From the NCBI RefSeq assembly GCF_021869535.1, contig NW_026262593.1, positions 73,474,822-73,538,821 of the forward strand: DNA of 64,000 bases, read 5' to 3'. The position numbers and the translations under genes are program-made. Every line of letters starts with the position of its first letter. Within the stretch, counting starts at the first letter, position 1. Source of the DNA: Mytilus californianus (taxonomy: Eukaryota; Mollusca; Bivalvia; Mytilida; Mytilidae). A model generated the notes under the pieces. The model worked only from the letters and a program-made list of their open reading frames with translations. It was not told where the DNA came from and did not search any database. This document shows positions 12,973 through 23,671 of the stretch, one piece after another.

Positions 12973-13182
12973 TACTGTAAATTCAGAAATTATTGCGTGC
13001 ATTTATTATTGCGATTTTGTCATATTAGACTAAATTGCGATTTTAATTTTTGCGATATTGAGAAAAATCCTATTTAATTCATATAAAAAAATACAAAATG
13101 CGAGTTTAAATTATTGCGATTATAACCCTGTCGCATTTTTCGCAATAATAAAAACATCGCAATAATTTCTGAATTTACAGTA
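12973..13182. mobile_element. Family C palindromic MITE, best copy
   Basis: Left end TACTGTAAATTCAGAAATTA (continuing TTGCG) and right end its exact complement, about 25 bp each. The inside has many GCGATTTT/AATTGCGA words in both orientations, so most of the 210 bp could fold on itself. Diverged relatives: 25516-25741 and 46162-46411. Confidence 0.8.
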
Positions 13183-13270
13183 TTCTGCATGATAAATGGA
13201 GAAAATAACAGTAAAAGCTGTCAAACATTCTACTTCTGATGAAAATACTAACGTAAAAACAAGGAATACA

Positions 13271-13396
13271 TTTTTCTATAGGCTTGTTATAATAATACAG
13301 CCTTTAGCAAAACCACCCAAAAAAATATCAACAAATGTGTAATTTTTCCTCAATCCACACAAATCGGTATACGTGAAAATAAATGAATCCACAATA
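13271..13396 (+). mobile_element. Family B element, 5'-truncated
   Basis: Begins within the TTTTCTATAGGCTTGT block and continues to the right end AAATGAATCCACAATA. Confidence 0.65.
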
Positions 13397-13774
13397 AGAG
13401 TTAATCCTACTTTTTTCAACAGATTAATTATATTTCAATCTTATGAAAAGCTCCTTTAAACACATATCAGCTTTTTTTAAGAGTACACAAGTGGCCACAA
13501 GTGTCCCCTGGAGTGATGGCATCAAGTGGCATCTGGGGCATAGTTATTGCAATTTTGGAAAGTAGAAAGGGATTGTGGGTATGACCAAGTGGATCATATA
13601 TGTTGTCATCTATGACATAGGATATCCATGTAATATTTGCCACTGGATATGCATCTGTCCTGAAGACATCAGTTGCCTAATAATGTGTATACATTTAAGA
13701 TGTGTGGTATAATAAATCAATATATCAGCAACCCCAAAACACAAAATAAACAGGAAAGACATCTGAAGAGTAAA

Positions 13775-13991
13775 TACTGTGGATTCATTTATTTTTGTTG
13801 GACCAATTTTCGTGGATTGAGAAAAAATTGTATTTTCGTGAAACTATTTGATTTTAAATGGTTTTGCTTAAGTATGCATACACTGAGCCTTATAGAAAAT
13901 TTGTTAAACATTTGAATTCATGGTTCACCATACCTTTATCCATGAAATCCAAGAAAATTAGTATCCATGGGATACTAAGGAGGCCACTGTA
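13775..13991 (-). mobile_element. Family B element, reverse orientation
   Basis: TACTGTGGATTCATTTATTT, with the internal order of blocks reversed relative to the 4253 copy (the GATTGAGAAAAA block comes early). The right end is diverged. Confidence 0.7.
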
Positions 13992-14030
13992 TATATACTC
14001 TCTTAGAGTAATCACATGTTTATATAAACA

Positions 14031-14108
14031 TTAACTTTTATAAATTGTAACTTGAATGGAGAGTTGTTGTCTCATTGGCACTCATACCACATCTTCCTAT
14101 ATCTATTG
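14031..14108 (-). repeat. Family E fragment
   Basis: Ends with the family E mark CATTGGCACTCATACCACAT; only the outer 75 bp are present. Confidence 0.7.
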
Positions 14109-14340
14109 GTCAAGCTCTATATAGCCCTTATCTGGACATGTTAAACCCTCCACCTTCAGTATGCATGTGCCTGTCCAAAGTCAGGAGCAAGAAATGCAGT
14201 GGTTGTCATTGGTTGCTGTCTGTCATACATATTATCTTTTCATTACTTTTTTTTCATGAATTAGGCCTTTATATATAGATTTCTCATTTGAATTGTTTCT
14301 CAATTTTGTCATATCAGGATCTTTTATAGCTGACTTATAC

Positions 14341-14478
14341 TTTATAGGTTTTGCTCATTATTGAAGGCTGTATGGTGACCTATAGTTGCTAACTACATCA
14401 ATGTCATTTATTCAATGGTGGATAGTTTTCCCATTGGCCATCATACCACATCTCCTTACTTTGTACTATAGATGATAT
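14341..14478 (-). repeat. Family F fragment
   Basis: TTGAAGGCTGTATGGTGACC and CATTGGCCATCATACCACAT are the reverse of the family F marks. Confidence 0.6.
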
Positions 14479-15045
14479 TGGTCAAGCTCTTATTCACATC
14501 CCCCCTAATCTAGCCATGAAATATTCCGGCCAATGTTAAGCAGACAAAAATCAATCACTCAATTCAATTCAAAATGAAAATATGATACCAAAAAAAATAC
14601 ATAACAATTTGTTCATCCTTGGAAAAACATAAATATCTTATGACAACGATGTAACAGTGAGTAATTTTACGTAACATGATTCAAAACTGTTACATTATTT
14701 ATCATGTAACAACACCTTTCACGCCCAATGGGAAATTACGAGCTGAAGCAATATGGTTCAATTTGATGGCGTAACAACATGTTTCAATAAGTACATTAAT
14801 TATGTACAAATGAGATTATTCAATGGAAAACTTATCCGTGTCATGACAGCTGTATGGATACTACTCACAGATACGAATTTAGAAAATTCCATTTTGTATT
14901 TTCTATTTTTTAAAGGCATATTTATCTCTTATTTTCTGAAAGAATTCTTTCTTTTTTTAACAACTTAATCTTATTTATTCATCAAATCTTCCTTGTTACA
15001 AAAGTCTTCAAAAGTCCCAAGTTTCTTTCGTTTTATAAATATATA

Positions 15046-15213
15046 GAAATAAGAAAATGTGGTACGTCAGTGCCAATGAGACAACTCTCCATCCAAGTCA
15101 CAATGTGTAAAAAGTAAACAATTATAGGTCAAAGTACGGACTTCAACACAGAGACATTGTTCACACCGAACAACAAGTTATAAAAGACCCCAAAATGACT
15201 AGTGTAAAACAGT
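15046..15213 (+). repeat. Family E element, left half of an interrupted copy
   Basis: GTGCCAATGAGACAACTCTC up to ACTAGTGTAAAAC. Its remainder resumes at 15489 after an inserted reverse copy. Confidence 0.7.
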
Positions 15214-15488
15214 CAATCAGGAACCTGTTGTTCAGTGGTTGTCGTATGTTGATGTGGTTCATAAGTGTTTCTTGTTTCTCGTTTTTAATATAGATTAGAC
15301 CATTGGTTTTCCCGTTTGAATGGTTTTACACTAGTAATTTTTGGGGCCCTTTATAGCTTGCTGTTCGGTGTGAGCCAATGCTCTGTGTTGAAGGCCGTAC
15401 CTTGACCTATAATGGTTTACTTTTATAAATTGTAACTTGGATGGAGAGTTATCTCATTGGCACTCATACCACATCTTCTTATATCTAC
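15214..15488 (-). repeat. Family E element inserted in reverse inside another copy
   Basis: Runs from CAGTGGTTGTCGTATGTTGA to CTCATACCACATCTTC in reverse orientation, about 275 bp. It sits between the two halves of a forward copy, so this locus has a long inverted repeat. Confidence 0.7.
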
Positions 15489-15663
15489 AAACAGGAAAAC
15501 CAACAGTCTAATCTATATAAAAATGAGAAACAAGAAACACTTATGAACCACATCAACAAACGACAACCACTGAACAACAGGTTGAGTGACTTAGGACAGG
15601 TGCAAACAAATGCAGCGGGTTTAAACGTTTTACCCTGTTACTCTCCATTGACTACCATGGGAG
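15489..15663 (+). repeat. Family E element, right half of the interrupted copy
   Basis: Resumes AAACAGGAAAACCAACAGTC and reaches GACAGGTGCAAACAAATGCA and the GGGTTTAAACG block. The 79-residue frame here is repeat-derived. Confidence 0.7.
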
Positions 15664-15717
15664 AAAATCCGCTGATTTAACGTATTAACTTATACAATTT
15701 TGAAATAACTGTCTTTT

Positions 15718-15790
15718 GTATATAGTTGTTTGACTAAGTTCTGACCAGTGGCAAATATTTCATGCATGACCACAACAAATTAGCAATAAT
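15718..15790 (+). repeat. Family H repeat fragment
   Basis: CAGTGGCAAATATTTCATGC block followed by a diverged tail. Confidence 0.55.
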
Positions 15791-16424
15791 TCTAATATGA
15801 AGGTTTTACATGATAATTGGGAAAAAAGGATGGAAAATTTTGTCTTCCCCCTGGAATTTTTTTTCCCATCATTTCGTTCACTTGCTGGGAATATTGATAT
15901 TATTGAAAGCACTGTTAAATCATCCACAAAAGAACGTGACGTAAAATGTATTTATTTTTTACATACTGTTCAAATATGTTCTATTCGAATTTTTGCAAAG
16001 AATTTCGCTCATGCCTGTGCTAGGGGCCGTCTTAAACTTGCAGTGAGGTGAGAGTTTTTTTGCTCCTTGTTGAAAGCCATGCTGTAACTTTGAGATGAAG
16101 AACAGCAATAAAAGTGCTGTTCCATTGCTTTTTGTTTGTTTTTTATGTGCATGTTCTGATTTTGATGGATACCCCATATCTTTTGTTTGTGTTTCTATTA
16201 TCGAGTACGTGTGACTTTGACAGCAAAGAAACACCACCATAAATGTAGACAAACCAAAGCCAGTTACCCCTAGCCTTCAGTCTTCAGCCTTTAGCAACAG
16301 TTTTCTGTTTGTTTGTTTATTTGGAGTCCATTTCATTTCCCTATAACCACATGTACATTAAGATAACCACAACTCTGATATTCAAGACAGTATCGGTGTA
16401 CCAAGACATCCCTAAAAACTTACG

Positions 16425-16500
16425 GTTATTTTGCGTGGCCTATTGTTTTATGTATCATCTATTCTAAATTGTTTCATACTTTGATCGACAACGCACATCA
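16425..16500 (+). repeat. Left direct repeat flanking the 69-bp array
   Basis: GTGGCCTATTGTTTTATGTA and the following 45 bp recur at 17460-17535 in the same orientation. Confidence 0.8.
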
Positions 16501-16683
16501 AAATTTGATGCATATTCGTTACCCTTCAAAGGTAATATCTAGGAGTCGTTTCACAAAAACACTTATAACTAAGATTGATAACTTACGACCAATCTTTTGT
16601 GAGACCAACTCCTGTACTTTAACCCTTAAACAAGTGACTGATCAGTATACTGCCTAAATCAAGACATTTTCATCGACATAAGA

Positions 16684-17236
16684 CATTCAAACAATACAAT
16701 GAAAAGAACCTTCAAAAAGTCAGAAAAGTACCAGTCCAAGTCCACAATACAGCATTCAAACAAATACAATGAAAAGTTCCTTAAAAAAGTCAGAAAAGTA
16801 CTGGATGCCGTCAACAATACAGCATTCAAACAATACAATGAAAAGTACCTTCAAAAAGTCAGAAAAGTACCAGTCGGAGTCCACAATACTGCATTCAAAC
16901 AATACAATGAAAAGTACTTTCAAAAAGTCAGAAAAGTACAAGTCAGAGTCCACAATACAGCATTCAAACAATACAATGAAAAGTACCTTCAAAAAGTCAG
17001 AAAAGTACCAGTCCAAGTCCACAATACAGCATTCAAACAATACAATGAAAAGTACCTTCAAAAAGTCAGAAAAGTACTGGATGCCGTCAACAATACAGCA
17101 TTCAAACAATACAATGAAAAGTACCTTCAAAAAGTCAGAAAAGTACCAGTCGGAGTCCACAATACAGCATTCAAACAATACAATGAAAAGTACCTTCAAA
17201 AGGTCAGAAAAGTACCAGTCAGAGTCCACAATACAC
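16684..17236 (+). repeat. 69-bp tandem array with a four-unit higher order
   Basis: Eight units of 69 bp (landmark CATTCAAACAATACAATGAA). The variable parts run in the order a-b-c-d-a-b-c-d', giving a 276-bp super-unit present about twice. Because 69 is a multiple of three, long frames stay open on both strands (203, 192 and 157 residues); there is no other sign of coding. Confidence 0.85.
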
Positions 17237-17440
17237 TACTGTGGATTCATTGTTTTTGTTGGATACCAATTTTCGATGATTTTGTGGTTAAAGGTGATCC
17301 ACGAATTTAAATGTTCAACGAAGTACAAAATTTCTATAGGCTTGTAAGCAGACTTCGGAAAAACTAAGATATCTAGGAAAATACAAATTTTCCTCTATTC
17401 ACGAAAATTGGTACCCACGAAAATAAATGAATCGACACTA
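17237..17440 (+). mobile_element. Family B element next to the tandem array
   Basis: TACTGTGGATTCATTGTTTT start and GAATCGACACTA end, inserted exactly where the 69-bp array stops. Confidence 0.75.
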
Positions 17441-17459
17441 TCTCGAAATAATTATACAT

Positions 17460-17535
17460 ATTATTTTGTGTGGCCTATTGTTTTATGTATCATCTATTCT
17501 AAATCCTTTCATACTTAGCTTTGATCGACTAGGTA
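17460..17535 (+). repeat. Right direct repeat flanking the 69-bp array
   Basis: Same block as 16425-16500, with about ten differences. Confidence 0.8.
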
Positions 17536-17857
17536 CATCATTATTTGTAAATTTTTTATTTATTGCATGATAGATCACCATCAGTAGCTGAATAACTTTG
17601 TATAGATCAAAGCGGAATACAATTTGCGCAGCTATAACATTTAAAAAAACAATACATATATCATGTATTCATATCATTTGTTGTGGTAGCCATTTTTTTT
17701 TTACTTTTATTATTGATTTGATCCATTTCGCCTGGCAACCGTGCAGAAATTGATCACATGACAAAATTTATATAATATTTTTATTTTACACTGTCAAGGA
17801 AACATGCATATATTTCTACACATGTGTGGTGTGATATCATACTGCTGCCCATGTATG

Positions 17858-18100
17858 AGGGTCTGGATTGGGGGGATGGGGGGGGGGGGGGTATACAATT
17901 CTCTATTCTTTAATTTTTTAAGCCATTTTTTCTATATTCTTTATAAATTTGGCCCTTCATTCTCTATTCTTCATATTTTAGCACCCCATTATTCTCTATT
18001 CTTTATTTTTTTGGCATGTTTTTCTCTATCCTTTATATTGGCCCTTCATCCTGCATTTTTAGCCCATTATTTGCTATTCTGTAAACCCCATTCAGACCCT
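17858..18100 (+). mobile_element. Family A TIR element
   Basis: AGGGTCTGGATTG start and CATTCAGACCCT end. The inside is TTCTCTATTCTTTA-type repeats with a G homopolymer near the left end. The 120-residue frame across it is repeat-derived. Confidence 0.75.
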
Positions 18101-18188
18101 TATGTTAGTCTATGTTGTTTGTGTTTTTTTTCTTACATTACTATTTTTCACAGCCAGATAACTTGATTTCAATTAAACATCAACATTC

Positions 18189-18320
18189 CAGTCAATCATG
18201 CAAACAATGTTTTAGAATAAAAGGAAGCATGCAGACATAAAGCTTTATTTTTCTCCAGTCAATCATGCAAACAATGGTTTAGAATAAAAGGAAGAATGCA
18301 GTCATCAACATTTATTCCAA
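18189..18320. repeat. 68-bp tandem duplication
   Basis: CCAGTCAATCATGCAAACAA occurs at about 18189 and 18257, followed in both by TTTAGAATAAAAGGAAG. It may lie in the 3' UTR of the gene. Confidence 0.8.
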
Positions 18321-19129
18321 CAGTAACATATAATACATGCATTAATACAACAGGACATTTCAGAACGTTCTGTACCAGAAATGAAAACTGTACTTGAGTA
18401 GAGAAGAATTCTCTATATTTCTCATTTCTTTATACCTCAAGTGTATTAAGTGAGACCTAAAATTTTGACACAATTTACTAAAAAAAAAAGTGACAGTTTG
18501 AATGTTAATGTAGACATTTTAAGGTAAGATAAGGAAACCTTCAAATCAGATATTCTTCTTTGGCCTAAGAGGAGGGATAATTTTCATCACACATCAAATA
18601 TGGACGATGTAGAAAAAAACTGAATTTCTGAAATCTACCAATTTATTTCCATGAAAATGAAGACATATTGATAATCCACTTCAGGATTTCACTAAATTCT
18701 TCAAGGATTCAAAGGCAGTCCCCATTGAATTGGACAACATTCAGAGAGTTAACAGCTTTTCTAAGTACTACAAATTGGTGATGGCAATATTAAATTCAAC
18801 TGCAATTGAAAATATGAACTGATGACCCTCAACTTTTTTCTGTTCAGTATATATCAAGTGATCATAAAAACTTTCTTATTTACAAATATTTTCGTTAAAG
18901 AAATTTGAATACCTGTCAATTATTTTGGACTCAAGCTTAAAATTAATATTTCAATCCTACCACAAAAGAAACAAATTTGTTTTCTTTTTCGATTAAGTGG
19001 TATACAGACACTGTTCAAGTACTTTAAAATATCAAATAACTATTTTAATTTAAAATGTTTTTAAATGCTGCAGTCTGAAACTTCAAATTGAAAAATTTAT
19101 TTTGAAACTTAAAATTGAAAGAATTTATT
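18311..19129 (-). terminator. Candidate polyadenylation signals of the NlpC/P60-like gene
   Basis: AATAAA words on the minus strand occur at 19129-19124 and 19101-19096, shortly after the stop codon, and again at 18316-18311. In such A+T-rich DNA they are expected by chance, so the true 3' end is undecided. If the last were used, the 3' UTR would be about 0.95 kb and would include the 68-bp duplication at 18189-18320. Confidence 0.3.
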
Positions 19130-19266
19130 TCAAGTCTCCAAATTAGAATTCTGATGCAAAATTAAGCACCAGCTCATAAAATTGACCATGAATACTAATG
19201 GATGAATAATGGCAAGATTTCATTTCATTTCTGTTACAAAAATTACAAGTAACAATAATCACAACT

Positions 19267-20113
19267 TCATTTCCCACCTTTAGATGCATTCCAGGCAGAT
19301 CCTATACAAGAGTCGCTTAATCGACTTGCTAATTCTAAACTGTCACTAGTATTTCTATTATTATTTTTTTCTATATGAGGGGATTCCTTTTTATCACAGC
19401 CAGCTTTCATAGAGTCTCCATTTTTCAGTTCATTACTGAAATCTTTCTTTCCATTACTATTTTTTTCTATATGAGGGGAATCCTTCTTATCACAGCCAGC
19501 TTTCATAGAGTCACCATTTTTCAGTTCATTACTGAAATCTTTCTTTTCATCACTATTTTTCTGTTCAATAGTAAAATCTTTCTTTTCGTCATTTTTCTTT
19601 TCATCCTGAAATTCATTCAGCAAACTTGTCTCACTCTGTTGCAGATCTAAACCTTGTCTTTTACTCTCATCAACTCCTTGAAGACTTTTACCAGAAGGAG
19701 TTTTTTTACTTGATTCGATACTGTTCTGAGAGTAATCTTTTTCAAGAGTACTTTGCGACGTCACTGTAGACACTTGAGTTGTCTCCCCTTGGTCAGGGGC
19801 ATCGGCTGCTTCATTATCTTCATTAAGTTCTTGATCATTGTCTTCTGCTTCTTCTAGATCGTCTTCCAAATCATCTTCATCGTCATCATCATCATCCTCA
19901 ATTTGATCCTCTTCCTCTTCGTCATCCCCTTCATCAGGTTCATCATCAGGTTCATTGACAACTTCATCTGCACCTTCGTCTACCTGTTGCCCAGCCTGAT
20001 CACTTGCCTGTTGTTGGTCCGTGCCTTCTTTTTCTTTTTTCTGAGCCTCTTTGAAGATAGACTTCTTCCCTGGTTTGAACTTTGACCTTTTCCATTTGTG
20101 TTCTGGGCAGTAA
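19267..20113 (-). CDS. Exon 4 (terminal): Lys-rich linker and acidic repeat tail
   Basis: 847 bp giving 281 codons then a stop. The acceptor is AATCTTTCAG at 20114. It starts YCPEHKWKRSKFKPGKK, a basic linker with one Cys, continues KEAQKKEKEG, then becomes a polyacidic stretch of about 60 residues dominated by Asp and Glu (roughly residues 230-300 of the joined protein). A Ser/Thr/Lys-rich tail follows, with a 32-residue duplication: the block from KKDFSNELKN to SPHIEKN occurs twice, as a 96-bp tandem unit. The protein ends NASKGGK. The tail should be disordered; similar acidic tails occur in chaperones and Ca2+-binding secretory proteins and in nuclear proteins, so it does not fix location. 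This is the largest open frame of non-repeat origin in the window. Confidence 0.85.
19368..19560 (-). repeat. 96-bp tandem duplication inside exon 4
   Basis: Two near-identical 96-bp units, with landmark CTATATGAGG at 19371 and 19467 (+ strand), encode 32 residues each. The unit length is a multiple of three, so the frame is kept. The copies differ by only a few bases (for example KKDSPH against KKESPH), indicating a recent expansion of the disordered tail. A shorter partial third copy (DEKKDF, EQKNSD) lies just N-terminal. Confidence 0.85.
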
Positions 20114-20760
20114 CTGAAAGATTTAAAATATAACACATTTGAACATTATTTTGAAAATGAACATTAATTTGGGCTTTAAAGCATCAACAGTTTAGTTCAT
20201 TTTGTACAGCAAGCAAAATAAACATAAGAAAACTCTTTAGCAATAAAAATTGGTTAGATTGAGGAATATACATTAGCATTCCCCCATACCATTCAGTGTA
20301 AAATGGTCCTTTTTGCTGACCTTTCGATATTATGTTATGAACCCATCTTTCTTCATCCCTTAAAAATATCAAGACCCTAAACAAGAGATTAAAAGTCACA
20401 AACCATAGATTGACATGCTGAACCAGATAGAGATTAAAAATCCTTAACCCCGAAATTAAATAACAAGATTTTTCATAGCGAACGAAATTTCAGACATATC
20501 TTACAGTATAACTTCTCTCAATTGTCTGTTGTACAAACTGTACTCAGTATAAATCAATTGATCTTTGATCTATTTTAGACTTGGAGGCATAGCAAGTGAT
20601 CAGTTATTATATACAAATTTCCTCCTAAAAAATATGATGTCTGAGCTAACAGACGTCGAGTGATATGAAAATTATCACTAGAAACTAAGGGAACACGTGC
20701 CGTTGTCAATGAAATTAACAACGTCTTCATAGGTAAAATAGCGATAAACAGATTATCATT

Positions 20761-20838
20761 GGTCATCTCAACTCGATTGCTTTTCTCGCTTTCGCTGTAC
20801 CGGCTCAAGCGAGAAAATCAATCTCGTTGAGATAACCA
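20761..20838. repeat. Long hairpin-forming inverted repeat
   Basis: GGTCATCTCAACTCGATTGC on the left and the inverted form GATTTTCTCGCTTGAG with GAGATAACC on the right. About 28 of 32 positions pair, around a spacer of about 14 bp. Confidence 0.75.
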
Positions 20839-21132
20839 ACGATGACCTATAATTAGTGAACAAGTTTTTATGTCCTTTGAAGTTTGTTCATAAAATATAT
20901 GATATCTGACCTTACACTAACTAACCTGAGGAAAATTACAATTCATTAAGAAATCCTAGATTTAAGTGCTCAACAAGGATCTTATTCCATCTTCTAATTT
21001 TGTCTGAATTATATGTTTTTTTTATTTTCCATGAGAAATATCAGATGGAAAAGATCTATTTATGAAACTATACTAATAACTTACTATGGTGAATTCAGTA
21101 ATCTCTGTAAATGAGATTCATAAAAAATTTTC

Positions 21133-21320
21133 TTCCAACCCAGAGTTCTCGAAAAGTGGTGGTCTGAAGGTTTTGACCACCAAAATTTTGAAAAGAACTG
21201 ACATATTTTTGGTATTTTGCTCAGTGTAGAAATATAGTGAGGACCAGCAGATTTTCTTCAAGGACCACCAGGGAAAAAAAGATTTCAAGAACTCTGCCAA
21301 CCTTGGCTATAGTGGCAGAC
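21133..21320 (-). repeat. Family J repeat
   Basis: AAAAGTGGTGGTCTGAAGG, TTTTTGGTATTTTGC and CTTCAAGGACCACCA blocks in the same order as at 49700-49930. Confidence 0.65.
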
Positions 21321-22239
21321 AATCTATTGGTAGAGGGCCCTTGGAGAATATACCCACAGAGAACCATGACCTTCAACAAGTAAACTGGCCAATCCTTGTC
21401 AATTAAGAATTGAGTAGATCGATCACACCTTATCACATGCAGGTTTCCAACTCCCCACCTCAAGAGTTGACAGGATAATAGTGATCCCTGTAGATGAATA
21501 ACTTAAAATCGCCTGGTTATACTTGAGGCCCCTTGTGAACAAATAAACAAAGATCTGACATCAACGATAAAAAGAATAAACAAATGAATGCACACAAACA
21601 AATAGTTTAAAACGTTCTGCATGTTTTATGCACTTAATTATAAACACATTATTATTTGTGAGGAATTTTTTTAAGATTTTTAACTCTTGCCACCCAAAAG
21701 ATCTCATCAATGATAAATGAAATACTGAAAAATATCATTTCCGCCCAATGAATAAATTGAATACTATCATTTGCATGTAATGGTAAATTTCTGCTAAAAG
21801 CCCCTTCATGCTATCTTAAACACTCCTAACATTTATCAAATGGGTATTCAATCATAAATAGACTTCAAAAACTTGTTTGCTCTTCATCTTAAGTTTTTAC
21901 ATAAATTATAAAACCACAGAATTTCGTATTTAATTTTACTATCTTCCTTATTACGACTTATCCAAAATCTTCCATAAAATATTTTTCAATTTTAGTCTCT
22001 TCGATACCTTCATGTTTAATCTGAGTGATCAAAGAATTTAACACACTGAGATTTATGGCTAAATTATAACACTAAAGGACTTTTATTTTCTCCTTTTGTG
22101 AAGACTTCAATGCCATTCTGTATCTCTCTAGACAGTACATGAATAGAATGTACTTCAAAGTCCCAATTCACACATGAAATAGAATTAATGATCAATTTCA
22201 AATCTTCAACCATAAAAGTTAACAAACCCACTAATGCAC

Positions 22240-22730
22240 CCTTTGAGGTCTTATAAGGCCACTTAATTCATTCATAAATTATGACGAGGGTCTAAAAGTG
22301 GTAATTTTTAAGTGCTATGCTGGAAAGAAGGCAGTTTTTGTCTGCAACTTTTGAGGTCTTATAAGATGACTAAATTCATTCATAAATTATGATGAGGGTC
22401 TAAAAAAGGGTAATTTTAAAGTCCTATGGTAGATATAGGGTAGTTTTTGTCTGCACCTTTTGAGGTCTTATAAGGCAACCCAATTCATTCATAAATTATA
22501 CTGAGGGTCTAAATGGGGTAATTTCTAATCTAATAAAAATTAGATCTCTGCACTCCCTGGTGCTATGTGGTAGTGACCAAGCATAAAAAAAATGAACAAG
22601 TGCAGAGATTTAACTTAAAAAAGATTGGGTAATTTCTAAGTCCTAATTAAGGTAGAAATGGGGCATTTTTGTCTGCACCTTTTGAATTCTTCTAAGGGGA
22701 CTAAATTCATACTTAAAATTATACTATGAG
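22240..22730 (+). repeat. Tandem array of about 105 bp, four units, interrupted
   Basis: The unit landmark TTTGAGGTCTTATAAGGC and CATTCATAAATTATGA recurs at about 22242, 22349 and 22456, with a diverged fourth unit at about 22680. The fourth junction is interrupted by the insert at 22530-22620. Confidence 0.75.
22530..22620. mobile_element. Short TIR insert inside the 105-bp array
   Basis: Inverted ends share ATCTCTGCACT/AGTGCAGAGAT. The stretch is flanked on both sides by GGTAATTTCTAA (22517-22528 and 22628-22639), consistent with a duplicated target. Confidence 0.6.
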
Positions 22731-22910
22731 CAAAGCCTCCTGTCACTCAATCCCTTTGTACTGTGCAAATAATCATAAGTGTAATCATTTGGTTCAATGC
22801 AAAATTGCTTATTTGGTTTGACATTTCTAATTCTGGATCTGTGAACTATCCAAAATCATGCAGAAAATTCTTTTCTCAGCACCTTAATTATTGTGATAAT
22901 TGAATAATTG

Positions 22911-23172
22911 ATTTGATTTGATTTTTTGTGTTTTTAACACCACTTTTAAGCACCGCTTTTGGGCTATTTCGTGGTGGCCAGTTTTTATTGGTGGAGGAAG
23001 CCAGAGTGCCCGGAGAAATCCACCGACCTTCGATAGGAAAACTGACAATCCTAGTCAATTAAGATTGCAGTTGAGTGCACCCGCACGAGCGGGGTTCAAA
23101 CTCACAACCTCAGTGTTGACTGGCTAGTGATTACAGTAGTAACTACTTAGACCGCTCGGCCACCGATGTCCC
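22911..23172 (-). mobile_element. tRNA-derived SINE, better-kept copy
   Basis: The minus strand shows an A-box region GTGGCCGAGCGGTCTAAGTA and a B-box region GAGTTTGAACCCCGC, then a body shared with 5541-5808. Two intact Pol III box regions about 50 bp apart support tRNA ancestry. The 69-residue frame on the + strand lies wholly in the SINE. Confidence 0.8.
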
Positions 23173-23355
23173 TTGAATAATTGAAGGCTCCATACAAATA
23201 ATGCTTTCAAACTTTCAAATTCATTTTTTTTTCTTGCCAAACATATATGGGCCATCACAATTTTTAGCAATTATAAATAATTAAAACATTGCACAAATAT
23301 CTGAATTTACAATACTGACATTCAACAATGATTCAGGTGCTTTAGAACGAACATA

Positions 23356-23608
23356 TTTTGGATTCATTATTATTCGGATACCAATTTTCGTGGGTTTCAT
23401 GGGTACAGGTGAACCACGAATTCAAATGTTCAACGAATTAAAACTTTCTGTAGGCTTTGTATGCAGAGATTGGCAAAACCATGAAATCAAATATCCACGT
23501 ATATTCAGGTTTTCCTCAATCCACGAATATTCAATTTTTTCCTCATCCACGAATATTCAAGTTTTCCTCAATCCACGAACATTGGTACCCACGAATGAAT
23601 TCACAGTA
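23356..23608 (+). mobile_element. Family B element with a small internal duplication
   Basis: TTGGATTCATTATTATTCGG start and AATTCACAGTA end. The block TCCACGAATATTCAA is repeated near the right end, making the copy longer than usual. Confidence 0.75.
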
Positions 23609-23671
23609 TTCTACTTTATACATAAAGATCTGAAATCCATATAAAGCCCCACATCAATGCAAAAAGTCAGG

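Noticed and set aside
16684..17236. CRISPR-like regular repeat array
   Set aside because: Units are contiguous tandem copies without unique spacers, in eukaryotic DNA.
16699..17347. Open frames of 157-203 residues
   Set aside because: They arise from 69-bp tandem units; no start context, splice signal or known family.
19375..19650. 91-residue + strand frame rich in Phe/Ile
   Set aside because: Antisense shadow of the acidic/lysine-rich exon 4.
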